32,075 nucleotides of DNA from Dehalococcoidia bacterium (GCA_026421185.1 JAPKCH010000020.1:1-32075); one strand, 5' to 3'. Counted from the first letter of the stretch, positions 16,291 to 24,921 are shown. Translations and numbers: made by a program. The notes: generated from the sequence alone by a model not told the origin.

Positions 16291-17430
16291 TTAGAGGAAT
16301 CCTGGTGAACCATCTCTGTACGTAGCAAAACCTCTGTCCCAATGGGCTGGTGGGTTAGCCGCAATCGCCTCGTGATTCAAGGTCATACCCAGTCCTGCTT
16401 GAGCAGGTAATTCGAAATACCCGTTCACAGGAACCCAAGATTCGTTTATAAACTCGGATTTTTTCTTCTTGTGATCGCCATGCCATTCGAGAATGGCAAA
16501 GTTGTTGATCGAAGCAGCGTGATGGACTCCGGCTGCTGTTGAAAGCAGTCCAAGCGGATTGTGTGGAGCAACTGTCACATAGTGGGCTTCAGCGACAGCC
16601 GCTATTTTCTTTGCCTCGAGGAGTCCACCGCAGCAGAGCAGGTCAGGCTGAATAATGTCGACTGCATCTGCATTTAGCAGCTCTGTGTATCGATGAAGAC
16701 CGTAGAGGTTCTCACCTGTCGCAAGAGCAACTCTGAACTCACGTCTTAGTTCGGCACTTGATTCGATGAACTCTGCACGAGCAGGTTCTTCGATGAACAT
16801 GAGTCGATACGGTGTGATTACTCTGGCGAGTTCGAGTGATAGCGCTGTTTCACGAATAGCAACGTGAACATCTACTGCTAAATCAGGACTGTCACCGATC
16901 GCATCGCGGATAGCCGCCATTCGTTCATCGGCTTCACGTAATGCCTGTCGCCACGGAATTTCGCGCCAATTCGAGGGAAGCGGACTTGTTTTGAACGCCG
17001 AATAACCTTCGTCCATCAATTCAACAGCGTGTTGACCAACTGCCGACGGAGAATCACCGTAAATACCGTGATAGACACGTACTCGATCTCGGGTTTTACC
17101 GCCTAGTAGGCTGTACACAGGAAGATTCACTGCCTTGCCTGCGATATCCCAAAGAGCGAGATCTATTCCTGAAATAGCGGACCATGCAACTTGTCCCAAT
17201 GGGAAGCGCATCGTGTTCTTTACTCGGCGAATCAACCACTCAATGCGGCTAGGATCTTGGTCCACGAACCACGGCTTCATCTCATCGATCATCGATATCA
17301 CGCTTCGATCCGGCCCAATTGAGTAGGACTCTCCAACACCGGTGACCCCTTCGTCAGTTTCTATCTCAAGAAATATGCTGTTTCGTTGTCCATCGTTAGC
17401 GTGGAACGTTTTGATATCGGTGATTTTCAT
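16291..17430 (-). CDS. Enolase-superfamily sugar-acid dehydratase-like protein (paralogue B)
   Basis: A 379-residue homologue of the next gene downstream, with the same architecture: MKITDIKTF start, K147 in YSAFKTS, metal ligands D187 (with H189, AVDVHVA), E214/E215 (FIEEP) and E240 (ATGENLY), and H290 in VAPHNPLG. It differs from paralogue A around the substrate loops: CCGG instead of IVGG after the QPD/QPE strand, and a lysine run (HKKKKSE) near residue 330. The substrate may therefore differ. It is first in a two-gene operon; the start at 17428-17430 has only a weak GGA site. The divergent NfeD gene starts 145 bases away, so the promoters lie in 17431-17575. Confidence 0.92.
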   Translation of the reverse strand: MKITDIKTFHANDGQRNSIFLEIETDEGVTGVGESYSIGPDRSVISMIDEMKPWFVDQDPSRIEWLIRRVKNTMRFPLGQVAWSAISGIDLALWDIAGKAVNLPVYSLLGGKTRDRVRVYHGIYGDSPSAVGQHAVELMDEGYSAFKTSPLPSNWREIPWRQALREADERMAAIRDAIGDSPDLAVDVHVAIRETALSLELARVITPYRLMFIEEPARAEFIESSAELRREFRVALATGENLYGLHRYTELLNADAVDIIQPDLLCCGGLLEAKKIAAVAEAHYVTVAPHNPLGLLSTAAGVHHAASINNFAILEWHGDHKKKKSEFINESWVPVNGYFELPAQAGLGMTLNHEAIAANPPAHWDRGFATYRDGSPGFL

Positions 17431-17575
17431 CTGGGATCCATCGGTGTTGATTGAATTTCAGCGGAGTCTTCAGTTCAAGACCACACTGCGATCTATCCGG
17501 TATTTTGGCATGTTTATGACATTGGTCAACTTTTTGCAACGATGTTTGGGTAATATTCGCCTATGGAGTTCAACT

Positions 17576-19009
17576 GTGCTCGATCTTTCTAAATACAAAG
17601 TTACGAGGGCTACGCGAGTACTGCTGTCAGTGCTTGTAATTCTTGTCGGATTGTTCGGGACACTCTCAGTACCGATAGATCACCCGGCATTTGCACAATC
17701 GTCCGATTCAATTGAGTTGAATCCTGGCGTCGTATTGATTCGACTCGACGGAGCGATTGACGGGGTTACGGCTCGATTTATCGATAGAGGACTAGAAACA
17801 GCCATATCGCAAGAATCCGACCTAATCGTTCTTATGATTGATACTCCGGGAGGACTGCTCGATGCCACAAGGGACATCGTGGAGTCGGTATTGGCATCAA
17901 CGGTGCCAGTAGTGGTCTACGTAGCTCCTGAAGGCGCTCAGGCCGCAAGCGCTGGAACCTTTGTTGGCGCTGCGGCTGATGTTTTAGTTATGGCGCCGTC
18001 CACAAACATCGGTGCTGCTTCGGTAGTGAATTCAGATGGCAGTGATTTACCTGACACGTTGAGCAGAAAAGTATCACAAGATGCTGCAGCTTTTATAAGA
18101 AGCATCGCTGAACGGCGCGGTCGCAACGTCTCAGCACTCGAAGATACTGTTCTTTCGGCGGCCGCTTATTCGGCAACCGAAGCCGTCGAACTGGGAATAG
18201 CCGACCTGATTGCTCCTGATTACCAGTCGTTACTTCGATTGTTGGACGGACGTTCTGTTGAAATCAATGATTCAATAGTGGTACTTGAACTGGACAATAC
18301 CGATACGACAACTCTTGAACTCAGTTTGCTTGAACAGCTTTTGACTTTCATTTCAAATCCTGACATCGCATTCTTGCTCATCTCGTTAGGCGGTCTTGGA
18401 GTGATCGTAGAACTTTGGAGTCCAGGACTATGGATTCCGGGCACATTGGGGGCGTTGTTCCTAATTCTCGGTTGGGCTGGCGTTGGGCAACTGCCATTCT
18501 CATGGGCAGGCGTGGCACTAATTTCACTCTCACTACTTCTGTTCTATCTTGAATCGACAGCGGTTGGAATCGGATATTTTGGAGTGTCAGGCACTATCAG
18601 CTTGATATTGGGTGGTTTTTTCCTTGTTGGCTTTTTTGGAACTCCCGGTACCCTAGGCGATGATCCGACGATAAGTAAGTGGCTACTTGTTTTGGTAGCA
18701 ATCGCCTCAGGAGGATTAGTGTTGTGGTTTACTTCAGAGGTTCGTAAGGCGAGATACATTTCGCCTTATCAAAGTCCTACTGTTTCAACCAGTTTGATTG
18801 GCACGATGGGTTTAGTTACTGTCGATTTGGCGCCCGTAGGTCAGGTGTCGGTTAATGGGGAGTACTGGACTGGAGAGTTAGATATTGATTCCGCTGAAGA
18901 TGCAGCGGTTGGAACGGGTGTAGAAGTGGTTTCGGTTGACGGCAATCATCTTCGGGTGAGGTTAGTGCGAACCAAAACGACTGTGAGCGATGTATCGAAT
19001 AGTGAATGA
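17576..19009 (+). CDS. NfeD-family membrane-bound serine protease (long form)
   Basis: A ClpP-class membrane protease that works with a slipin/stomatin partner. From the GTG at 17576-17578 (GGAG about 8 bases upstream) it has 477 residues: a basic start and signal peptide ending AFA before QSS, a protease domain with the nucleophile S125 in AASAGTF and the general base K165 in LSRKVSQ (spacing as in archaeal NfeD1), four or five membrane helices from about residue 255 to 400, and a C-terminal OB-fold (TMGLVTVDLAP, EYWTGELD). The open frame extends upstream into the divergent enolase gene, but that part is not protein-like and was left out; ATGs at 17510 and 17516 are less supported starts. 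The slipin gene follows after 43 bases. Confidence 0.88.
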   Translation: MLDLSKYKVTRATRVLLSVLVILVGLFGTLSVPIDHPAFAQSSDSIELNPGVVLIRLDGAIDGVTARFIDRGLETAISQESDLIVLMIDTPGGLLDATRDIVESVLASTVPVVVYVAPEGAQAASAGTFVGAAADVLVMAPSTNIGAASVVNSDGSDLPDTLSRKVSQDAAAFIRSIAERRGRNVSALEDTVLSAAAYSATEAVELGIADLIAPDYQSLLRLLDGRSVEINDSIVVLELDNTDTTTLELSLLEQLLTFISNPDIAFLLISLGGLGVIVELWSPGLWIPGTLGALFLILGWAGVGQLPFSWAGVALISLSLLLFYLESTAVGIGYFGVSGTISLILGGFFLVGFFGTPGTLGDDPTISKWLLVLVAIASGGLVLWFTSEVRKARYISPYQSPTVSTSLIGTMGLVTVDLAPVGQVSVNGEYWTGELDIDSAEDAAVGTGVEVVSVDGNHLRVRLVRTKTTVSDVSNSE

Positions 19010-19016
19010 AAAGATC

Positions 19017-19035
19017 GGAACGGAATTTCCGTTCC
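19017..19035. repeat. Perfect inverted repeat between NfeD and slipin genes
   Basis: GGAACGGAA and TTCCGTTCC, 9-bp arms around a single T, between the NfeD stop (19009) and the slipin ribosome binding site TAGGAGG (19041-19047). There is no T run, so it is not a terminator. As DNA it could bind a dimeric regulator; as RNA a shorter stem could stabilise or separate the two messages. Confidence 0.55.
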
Positions 19036-19052
19036 ACAATTAGGAGGCTTGG

Positions 19053-19895
19053 ATGGCTTTAATCAATTTTGTTCGAGATTATGAGCGTGTAGCTCGATTC
19101 AGATTAGGAAAATTTGAAGGAATGATGGGGCCAGGGATTGTTATCGCTCTCCCGATCATTCATCAGATTCAAAAAATCGATACTCGAGTAACGGTTTTGG
19201 ATATTCCTCGTCAGACGAACATCACGAAGGACAATGCGCCAATTGAGATTGATTTCCTCGTATATCTCCGAGTTTCAATCAATACTGCCGAAAAGGCTGT
19301 TCTCGAGGTTGAGGACTACACGTCTGCTGTAGTCGGACTTGCAACGACGACTCTTCGTGCGGTGGTCGGTGAAATGGATCTTGATGATGTTTTCTCACAG
19401 AGAGACAAGATCAACGAGTCTCTTCGGACTCGCCTAGATTCCGAAACTGAACGTTGGGGCATCAAAGTCACAAACGTTGAAATTCGAGAGATTGATCCGC
19501 CACGCGAGATTCAGGATGCAATGAATCGCCAGATGTCAGCAGAGCGTGTTCGTCGAGCTGTAGTTCTTGAGGCAGATGGAACCAAAGAAGCTGCTATCAC
19601 GATCGCTGAAGGTGAGAAGCAGTCTGCTGTACTGAAGGCAGAGGGTGCTAGGCAGGCAGAGATTCTCGGAGCAGAGGGTGATCAACAAGCAGCTGTGCTC
19701 CGTGCGAGCGGTTATGCTGACGCCCTTAAGGCCATTCATGCGGTGGCTTCCGGTGTCGATGCGAACACGATGACTCTCCAGTACATCGACGCTCTGAAAG
19801 AGATCGGGGTAGGGGAATCTACGAAATTCATACTTCCGCTTGAGCTAACAAAAATGCTTGGAAGTATCGGTGGATTGACGTCAGGCGACGATTAG
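19053..19895 (+). CDS. Slipin/stomatin-like SPFH (band 7) protein without membrane anchor
   Basis: A 280-residue SPFH-domain protein. Slipin signatures are VRDYERVARFRLGKFEG, GPGIVIALPII, a VTVLDIPRQ strand and DNAPIEIDFLVYLRV. Then comes an alanine/glutamate-rich coiled-coil with repeats such as AEGEKQSAVLKAEGARQAEI, and a C-terminal PLELTKML block. The partner of NfeD: slipin assemblies scaffold or are cut by the protease. Unusually, no hydrophobic segment precedes the SPFH domain, yet the start is firm because TAGGAGG lies 5 bases upstream. Membrane attachment may come through the NfeD partner or a hydrophobic hairpin around residues 25-37 (inference). Confidence 0.9.
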   Translation: MALINFVRDYERVARFRLGKFEGMMGPGIVIALPIIHQIQKIDTRVTVLDIPRQTNITKDNAPIEIDFLVYLRVSINTAEKAVLEVEDYTSAVVGLATTTLRAVVGEMDLDDVFSQRDKINESLRTRLDSETERWGIKVTNVEIREIDPPREIQDAMNRQMSAERVRRAVVLEADGTKEAAITIAEGEKQSAVLKAEGARQAEILGAEGDQQAAVLRASGYADALKAIHAVASGVDANTMTLQYIDALKEIGVGESTKFILPLELTKMLGSIGGLTSGDD

Positions 19896-19966
19896 TAATC
19901 AGAGGCTGAAAACGGCCATGTTTTTGGTGCTTTAGTGGCACCGTAAATCGGCCCGTAAATCAGTTG

Positions 19967-20007
19967 AAAGGCGTTGTGCAGAATGGTCTGCGCAACGCCT
20001 TTTTTTT
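19967..20007 (+). terminator. Rho-independent terminator of the NfeD-slipin operon
   Basis: A 16-bp stem, AAAGGCGTTGTGCAGA pairing with TCTGCGCAACGCCTTT (one G-U pair), with loop ATGG and then eight T. A smaller hairpin, GGTGC to GCACC, lies upstream near 19926-19942. Confidence 0.92.
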
Positions 20008-20009
20008 AC

Positions 20010-20823
20010 GTAAAATTAATGTATAGAAAGGATTTTGTAGGAAAAGTCAATTTTTTTTCATAGTGCTTAATTCGAGTTCAAAACGTATTTCTTACATGTA
20101 GATTACATCCTAAATACAACAGTAAAAACTCTGGCATATCTTAATTTAATGGGCTGCTAAGTAGCCGGTACATTTGGCGCTGCCGTACAAGAGTTTACTA
20201 GTCAATCACAATTGTTCAGAGCGGTGTAAAAATAAACAGGCATAACTATCCGCTGGATCGCTCTGAATGAATGTGTATAACGGCATTTTGTTTTGTGCTG
20301 TGAGTCGAGCTGGAGAGAATTGAATAATTGCGGCTATTGCTATTTTTGTGGCTCCATATATATGGATATGTATTGGGATAACCAGGCAAAACCCATCACG
20401 ATAATTTGTAAATATTGACGTTTCACCGCGCATAGACCGGATTTATGCATAGCCAGTGGAGGACATATTTACCCTGCTCGATACTTGCGTTGATCCACAA
20501 TCCCCCTTTTGTGGCCGTATTACAGGAAGCAGAGCTTCCACACGCGAACTCAAATTATTCTCAACAACACTCGAACAGGTAAGAACCTCAACTCCCTACA
20601 ATGCCGCCGCTACTGCGCTTGAAATGCGGCGCAATTGCGGCGCATAATGAGGCGTGCGGTGGTTGGAGGGGCGTTATTGGAGGCATTACGCTGCTGTTTA
20701 TTTTGCTGGTGTCTGGAGTTTGGGTCTGTCAAAACTCTAAAATGATACTTGGGGCATGTAAGTGGCTTTTGGTGGCTCTCCGCCCATTGTTAAGTGCAAG
20801 TGCTATTAGTAAGGAACCTTTAG
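20010..20823. other. Long gene-poor intergenic region
   Basis: About 0.8 kb with no gene that I can support. The first 440 bases are AT-rich. Several short open frames exist on both strands: for example 20456-20647 plus, starting GTG, and a coding-like minus-strand stretch across about 20450-20590 containing VENNLSSRVEALLPVIRP. None has a good start with a ribosome binding site or a known motif. No tRNA, SRP, tmRNA or RNase P consensus was seen. It should include the promoter of the gene at 20824. Confidence 0.3.
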
Positions 20824-21636
20824 ATGGCAAAATTGGGTGACTACGAATTCCCTGAAATCGGTCTGGTCGAAAGCATCGAACTAGGACAGAAAATTGCACG
20901 TGAATTCGCGGGGGAAGTTTCTCGTCAAGGACTTGCTCGATCTTTAGGCATGTCGGAGCGTGGCGGTGCTTTCTCAGCTCGACTTGGCGCACTCCGTATG
21001 TGGGGTGTCGCTGGAGGTCGTAGTAGAGTTCGGGTCACCCGAGACGGTTTGAGAGCGGTTACGCCGCTGTCAGTGAAAGAGAGTGAAGAAGCACGAGTTC
21101 AACTTGCGCGTAACGTTGCACTGTTCACAGAGATGTCGACTCGACTCGGAGATCAGCCGTACGCACCTGATCGATTTGCCGTACTGCTTGAAGAACTTTC
21201 CGGTGCGAACCGTACAGAAGTCGCACGGCGACTCCCACTAATCGATCGTATTTTCAGCGAAGCACGCTCGTATTTGCCTAAAGAAGCATCAAACATTACT
21301 TCAGTCGCCGCACAGTTCCGTGTTCCAGAGTCGTCAAAGGCTTCGACATATACTCCACCATCTTTCGCTTCTATTGAACCGGATGGACGGACTCAATTTG
21401 AGAATCCAGAAGCTGGAGAGACCGTCAGGCAATCAGAGATTCAGGTTCAAGCCGTACCGCAAGCTTACCGGATCGAACTTAGTCTGGCGGATGGAAAGAT
21501 TTCGCTGCCTGAGACTCTTTCGAATTTGGACGCAACGTTGACTGTGCTGTGGGCTCGAAGGCAATTGATAGCAGCAATCGATGCCGCCGAGGGCAAGGAA
21601 ACTTCAACTCCACCGAGAGATTTCACAAGCCGTTAA
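20824..21636 (+). CDS. Hypothetical protein, possible winged-helix N-terminus
   Basis: A 270-residue protein I do not recognise. Residues about 20-70 (SRQGLARSLGMSERGGAFSA, then LGALRMWGVAG and RVRVTRDG) resemble a winged helix-turn-helix: a helix with the LARSLGMS pattern, a recognition-like helix, and an arginine-rich wing. A helical middle (80-155) and a low-complexity proline/serine linker (160-205) follow, and residues 210-260 form a compact end domain (LSLADGKISLPETL). No membrane segment or signal peptide. The ATG follows TAAGGAA with good spacing. It stands alone between a long empty region and a convergent gene. A DNA-binding regulator is possible but not shown. Confidence 0.7.
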   Translation: MAKLGDYEFPEIGLVESIELGQKIAREFAGEVSRQGLARSLGMSERGGAFSARLGALRMWGVAGGRSRVRVTRDGLRAVTPLSVKESEEARVQLARNVALFTEMSTRLGDQPYAPDRFAVLLEELSGANRTEVARRLPLIDRIFSEARSYLPKEASNITSVAAQFRVPESSKASTYTPPSFASIEPDGRTQFENPEAGETVRQSEIQVQAVPQAYRIELSLADGKISLPETLSNLDATLTVLWARRQLIAAIDAAEGKETSTPPRDFTSR

Positions 21637-21674
21637 CGTCGATGATAAAGCTAAATCGTTCTTGTAGCGCCTTT

Positions 21675-22640
21675 CTAGGGCTTCAGAAGAACTTTCTGAA
21701 CTCCCTGTGAAGCGTTTGCAGCCGCCTCGTATGCGTCTTGGACTTCGTCTAATGGGATTACATGGGATACCAGTGGGGTAAGATCCAACCGGCGGATTTG
21801 CATAGCTGTCACGATTTTCTTTGCATCCAGATTCGTTGGCCAAGCCGCAGACGAAATCATGACGTCTTCTGTAAATGTAATTCCCGATTCTGTGATCCTT
21901 GTCGGAGCGTACGGTTCAGAAAATATAATCGAGCCGCCGGGTTTAACTAGTTTGGCCACAGTATCGAAGCCGGGGTATTCACGAATCGATCCCACAATTA
22001 CGATATCAGCCTGATTTTCTGGAAGTTGCCCGTCACTTGCAAAAGCCTCTGATGCGAATCCTGAGGCAAGAGTGCGCCGAGCGGTATGATCTTCGACTGC
22101 AATCAGTCGATTAGCAGCTCCCGCATCTTTTAGTGTGATCAGTGATGTCATACCTATTGGATCGCAACCTACAACCGCGTATTTTCCGTTGGGAGACTTA
22201 CTGAGAGCAGACTCGGCGGCGTTCACACCTAGTCCAGCGCTTCCTCCAGCTAATACGGCTCGCTCTTCGCCTGATACTGCTATTTTCGTAAGTGTGATGT
22301 CGGCATCTGGAACACGTACGTACTCAGCATGTCCTCCCGGAAGAGTGCTTGATCCGAACATTTCACCATGCCCATTGGGGAGTGGGTGATGCACGGTGTT
22401 GCTGACCAGGTCATCTAGTTGGATATGAGAAACATCTTCGCCTGTTTCAACAACCAGTCCAGCGAACTCGCCTCCGGGTATGACTTGTTCTCCGCCAACA
22501 CTTAAAAAACTTTCCACATCCCACGGTCCGATCGCTGCCGTTGTGACCAGAACAATCGCATCGTCCGGTTCACGGAGAATGGGGCGGGGGATTTCAATCA
22601 GTTCTGTGCGACCGTAACCGGAGAATGAAACTACTTGCAT
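21675..22640 (-). CDS. MDR-family (zinc-alcohol-dehydrogenase-like) oxidoreductase without zinc ligands
   Basis: A 321-residue medium-chain dehydrogenase/reductase. The GroES-like N-terminal domain and the Rossmann domain (YAVVGCDPIGMTSLITLKDA, ADIVIVGS) are clear, as is the terminal IPLDEVQDAYEAA. The catalytic zinc ligands are replaced: AAIGPWD has Gly38 where zinc enzymes have Cys (Asp41 remains) and GGEFAG has Gly57 where His is usual. The four-cysteine structural zinc loop is missing. It is therefore probably a zinc-independent NAD(P)H reductase, or inactive. It starts 6 bases after the end of uvrC on the same strand, so the two are likely co-transcribed; a functional link is not evident. 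Confidence 0.85.
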   Translation of the reverse strand: MQVVSFSGYGRTELIEIPRPILREPDDAIVLVTTAAIGPWDVESFLSVGGEQVIPGGEFAGLVVETGEDVSHIQLDDLVSNTVHHPLPNGHGEMFGSSTLPGGHAEYVRVPDADITLTKIAVSGEERAVLAGGSAGLGVNAAESALSKSPNGKYAVVGCDPIGMTSLITLKDAGAANRLIAVEDHTARRTLASGFASEAFASDGQLPENQADIVIVGSIREYPGFDTVAKLVKPGGSIIFSEPYAPTRITESGITFTEDVMISSAAWPTNLDAKKIVTAMQIRRLDLTPLVSHVIPLDEVQDAYEAAANASQGVQKVLLKP

Positions 22641-22646
22641 TAGTGC

Positions 22647-24488
22647 CTAAAGGTGCTCTTTGATTTGCTGCGCGACTTTTGCAGTCATACCGGGCGCCGC
22701 TGCTAGCTGTTCTTCAGATGCTTCGCGGATACCTTTTACTGAACCGAAAGTGCGGATCAGCATTTTACGCCTTTTCGGCCCAACCCCGGGAACCAGATCC
22801 AGAGCAGATTTAACCGAGTGTTTACCTCTTAAGTTCCTGTGGAAAGTAATAGCGAATCTATGTGCTTCATCTCTCACTCGTTGGAGCAGGAAAAGTGCCT
22901 GAGAATTCCTTGGCATTATCACTGGCTCGGCAGCATCTGGAAGAAAAATTTCTTCCTCGCGCTTAGCGATTGATGCGAGTTGAATATCTTGAAGCCCTAA
23001 AAACAACATTGCTTCAACTGCTGATGAAAGCTGTCCTTTTCCACCATCAATGAGTACGAGATCGGGTGATGCGGCGAAGCTAGTATTTTCTTCTCCGCCT
23101 TCTCTAGCGTTCTTAAGTCGCTTGAATCGACGAGTTAACACTTCCTTCATCGAAGCGAAGTCATCGTTTCCATCATGGCTTTTGATTTTGAAACGTCGAT
23201 AGTCAGACGAAAGTGGTTTACCGTCTTCAAACACCGACATGCTGGCTACAGTGTTAGTTCCCTGAATGTGCGAGATGTCATAACACTCAATTCGTTTAGG
23301 GAGTTTGGGAAGATTGAGTTGTTCTTGTAGTTCAGACATCGCCGATTCCATGCGATTAGTGTCTGAAATCCATTTCAATTTGAGCTGCTCTAGACCTTGT
23401 ATCGCATTGTCGCTGACCATTTGTACCAGTCGGCGTTTTGGTCCACGTTCCGGAACAGTAATTTGAACTGGACCGTCTCGCCGTGTCTGAAGCCATTCAG
23501 TGATTACTGGTTCTCGGTTTATCTTTTCGGGGATGAGGATCCTACGTGGGACATGCGAGGCTGAGGAATAGAACTGTTCAATGAATCTGGCAAGAATTTC
23601 GTTACCAGATTCATCACGTGTCCCGCTCATTACGAAATGATCTCGGCCGATCAAGTTACCCTGGCGGACAAAGAAAATTTCAACCCAAGCTTCTTCACCG
23701 CCGTACGCAGCGCTGATCACATCGAGGTTCTCTTTGCCCATGCCTACGACTTTCTGGCCTTCGTAGACTCGTTCGATGGCTTTGAGTCGATCTCTTAGTG
23801 CGCCCGCTCGTTCAAATTCGAGACCTTGGGACGCTTTGAGCATGGCCGATTCAAGTTCAGCAACCACTTCTTTTGTGTTGCCTTCTAAGAACATCAAAAC
23901 CTGGTCAATTACCTTCGAGTAGTCTGCCACAGAGGCAAAACCTGTGCAGGGTGCAACACAACGCTTGATATGGAACTCAAGACAGGGTCGATCGTCGTTC
24001 CCGGTGATGGCTTTTGTACAAGAACGATATGGGAACAGTCGTTTTAGGAGATCAAGAGTTTTTCGTACGCTGCCTGCTGATGCGAACGGTCCGAAGTATC
24101 GGGCGCCGTCATTGGCTGTGCGACGGGTGACATACACACGCGGGAATTCTTCTGCGAGATCGACCTTGATATAAGGATAGGTCTTATCGTCTTTGAGTCT
24201 GATGTTAAAACGGGGTTTATGTTTCTTGATCAGCGAATTTTCAAGAAGCAATGCTTCTTGTTCTGATTCGGTGACAATGAACTCGAAATCAGCGATACGA
24301 GACACAAGTTCAGTTGTTTTGGCATCTAGGTTCTTCTTTGAACCAAAATACGATCGCAATCGATTACGAAGCGATGACGATTTTCCGACGTAAAGAACTT
24401 TTCCATCGGAGTCGCTATGAATGTATACCCCGGGTTTTAGGGGAACAGCTGCGAGTCGTGTTGAATATTTTCTTGTGACTGTTGGCAA
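22647..24488 (-). CDS. uvrC: Excinuclease ABC subunit C
   Basis: UvrC makes both incisions in UvrABC nucleotide excision repair, in the cytosol. The 613 residues show all domains in order: an N-terminal GIY-YIG nuclease (PGVYIHSDSDGKVLYVGKSS), a cysteine cluster typical of many UvrC proteins (RSCTKAITGNDDRPCLEFH, then KRCVAPC), the UVR motif that binds UvrB (about 200-240), the RNase H-like nuclease (IECYDISHIQGTNTVASM, VLIDGGKGQ) and a tandem helix-hairpin-helix end (VPGVGPKRRKML, APGMTAKVAQQI). The start is TTG at 24486-24488; no upstream ATG is available and the ribosome binding site is poor. Length and motifs indicate an intact gene. Confidence 0.97.
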   Translation of the reverse strand: MPTVTRKYSTRLAAVPLKPGVYIHSDSDGKVLYVGKSSSLRNRLRSYFGSKKNLDAKTTELVSRIADFEFIVTESEQEALLLENSLIKKHKPRFNIRLKDDKTYPYIKVDLAEEFPRVYVTRRTANDGARYFGPFASAGSVRKTLDLLKRLFPYRSCTKAITGNDDRPCLEFHIKRCVAPCTGFASVADYSKVIDQVLMFLEGNTKEVVAELESAMLKASQGLEFERAGALRDRLKAIERVYEGQKVVGMGKENLDVISAAYGGEEAWVEIFFVRQGNLIGRDHFVMSGTRDESGNEILARFIEQFYSSASHVPRRILIPEKINREPVITEWLQTRRDGPVQITVPERGPKRRLVQMVSDNAIQGLEQLKLKWISDTNRMESAMSELQEQLNLPKLPKRIECYDISHIQGTNTVASMSVFEDGKPLSSDYRRFKIKSHDGNDDFASMKEVLTRRFKRLKNAREGGEENTSFAASPDLVLIDGGKGQLSSAVEAMLFLGLQDIQLASIAKREEEIFLPDAAEPVIMPRNSQALFLLQRVRDEAHRFAITFHRNLRGKHSVKSALDLVPGVGPKRRKMLIRTFGSVKGIREASEEQLAAAPGMTAKVAQQIKEHL

Positions 24489-24558
24489 TTGAAAAATAGG
24501 CCGTCCAAATTACAAATCATAGGGACTGCCATCTCAAAGGACCCATTATGTTGTTTTG

Positions 24559-24607
24559 AGAGATCAGTAAGGCATTCTCTGAATAGTGCGGTGCCAGACT
24601 GATCTCT
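24559..24607 (-). terminator. Hairpin between the small membrane protein gene and uvrC
   Basis: Arms AGAGATCAGT (24559-24568) and ACTGATCTCT (24598-24607) pair perfectly, with GGCA/TGCC able to extend pairing inside the 29-base loop. It lies just downstream of the minus-strand gene ending at 24613. Only a weak T-poor tail follows, so it may be a terminator, an attenuator or an RNA-stability element before uvrC. Confidence 0.45.
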
Positions 24608-24612
24608 AAGAA

Positions 24613-24894
24613 CTAAAGAGCGAAAGTAAGAACTACAAGCGCAATTACTACAACACTAGAAAGAGCACCCATCTTCTTCAGTTCAGATGAGAGTGATCGG
24701 GTGTAAATCTCAGATCGCACGCTTGCACGCTGATTCGAGCGCTGGGCACGAACGCTCGCCTTAGGTACTAAAGCAGCTGCATCAGAATCTGGTGCAGCTT
24801 CTTTAGTGTTGTTGTCGTCGTCATCTGGTCGATCCGACTGCACGAACACGTTTGGTGTGGTTGAGCGTCGGTTTTTTCGAGTGTTCTTTGGCAT
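24613..24894 (-). CDS. Small tail-anchored membrane protein, unknown
   Basis: A 93-residue protein with a basic start (MPKNTRKNRRS), an acidic asparagine/aspartate stretch (RPDDDDNNTKE), an arginine/serine-rich middle and one C-terminal helix (LSSVVVIALVVLTFAL) ending at the last residue. This is a tail-anchor layout with the bulk in the cytosol. No family recognised. It follows the cytidylate-kinase-like gene by 27 bases on the same strand, and is probably the third gene of the xerD operon. The disordered composition suggests an adaptor or envelope-associated role (inference only). Confidence 0.6.
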   Translation of the reverse strand: MPKNTRKNRRSTTPNVFVQSDRPDDDDNNTKEAAPDSDAAALVPKASVRAQRSNQRASVRSEIYTRSLSSELKKMGALSSVVVIALVVLTFAL

Positions 24895-24921
24895 TACGTT
24901 CGGCTGCGGTATCCAGGTAGT

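Noticed and set aside
17342-17575. Upstream extension of the NfeD reading frame into the divergent enolase gene
   Set aside because: The extension is antisense to a well-supported enolase gene and is not protein-like; the GTG at 17576 with GGAG gives a proper signal peptide.
20206-20433. 75-codon minus-strand frame in the gene-poor interval
   Set aside because: No ribosome binding site, odd composition and no recognisable motif.
20520-20545. GGAAGCAGAGCTTCC as part of an SRP RNA
   Set aside because: Only a 5-bp hairpin; the conserved SRP RNA apical loop sequences are absent.
20456-20647. 63-codon GTG frame in the gene-poor interval
   Set aside because: The opposite strand reads about equally well as protein, so coding cannot be decided.
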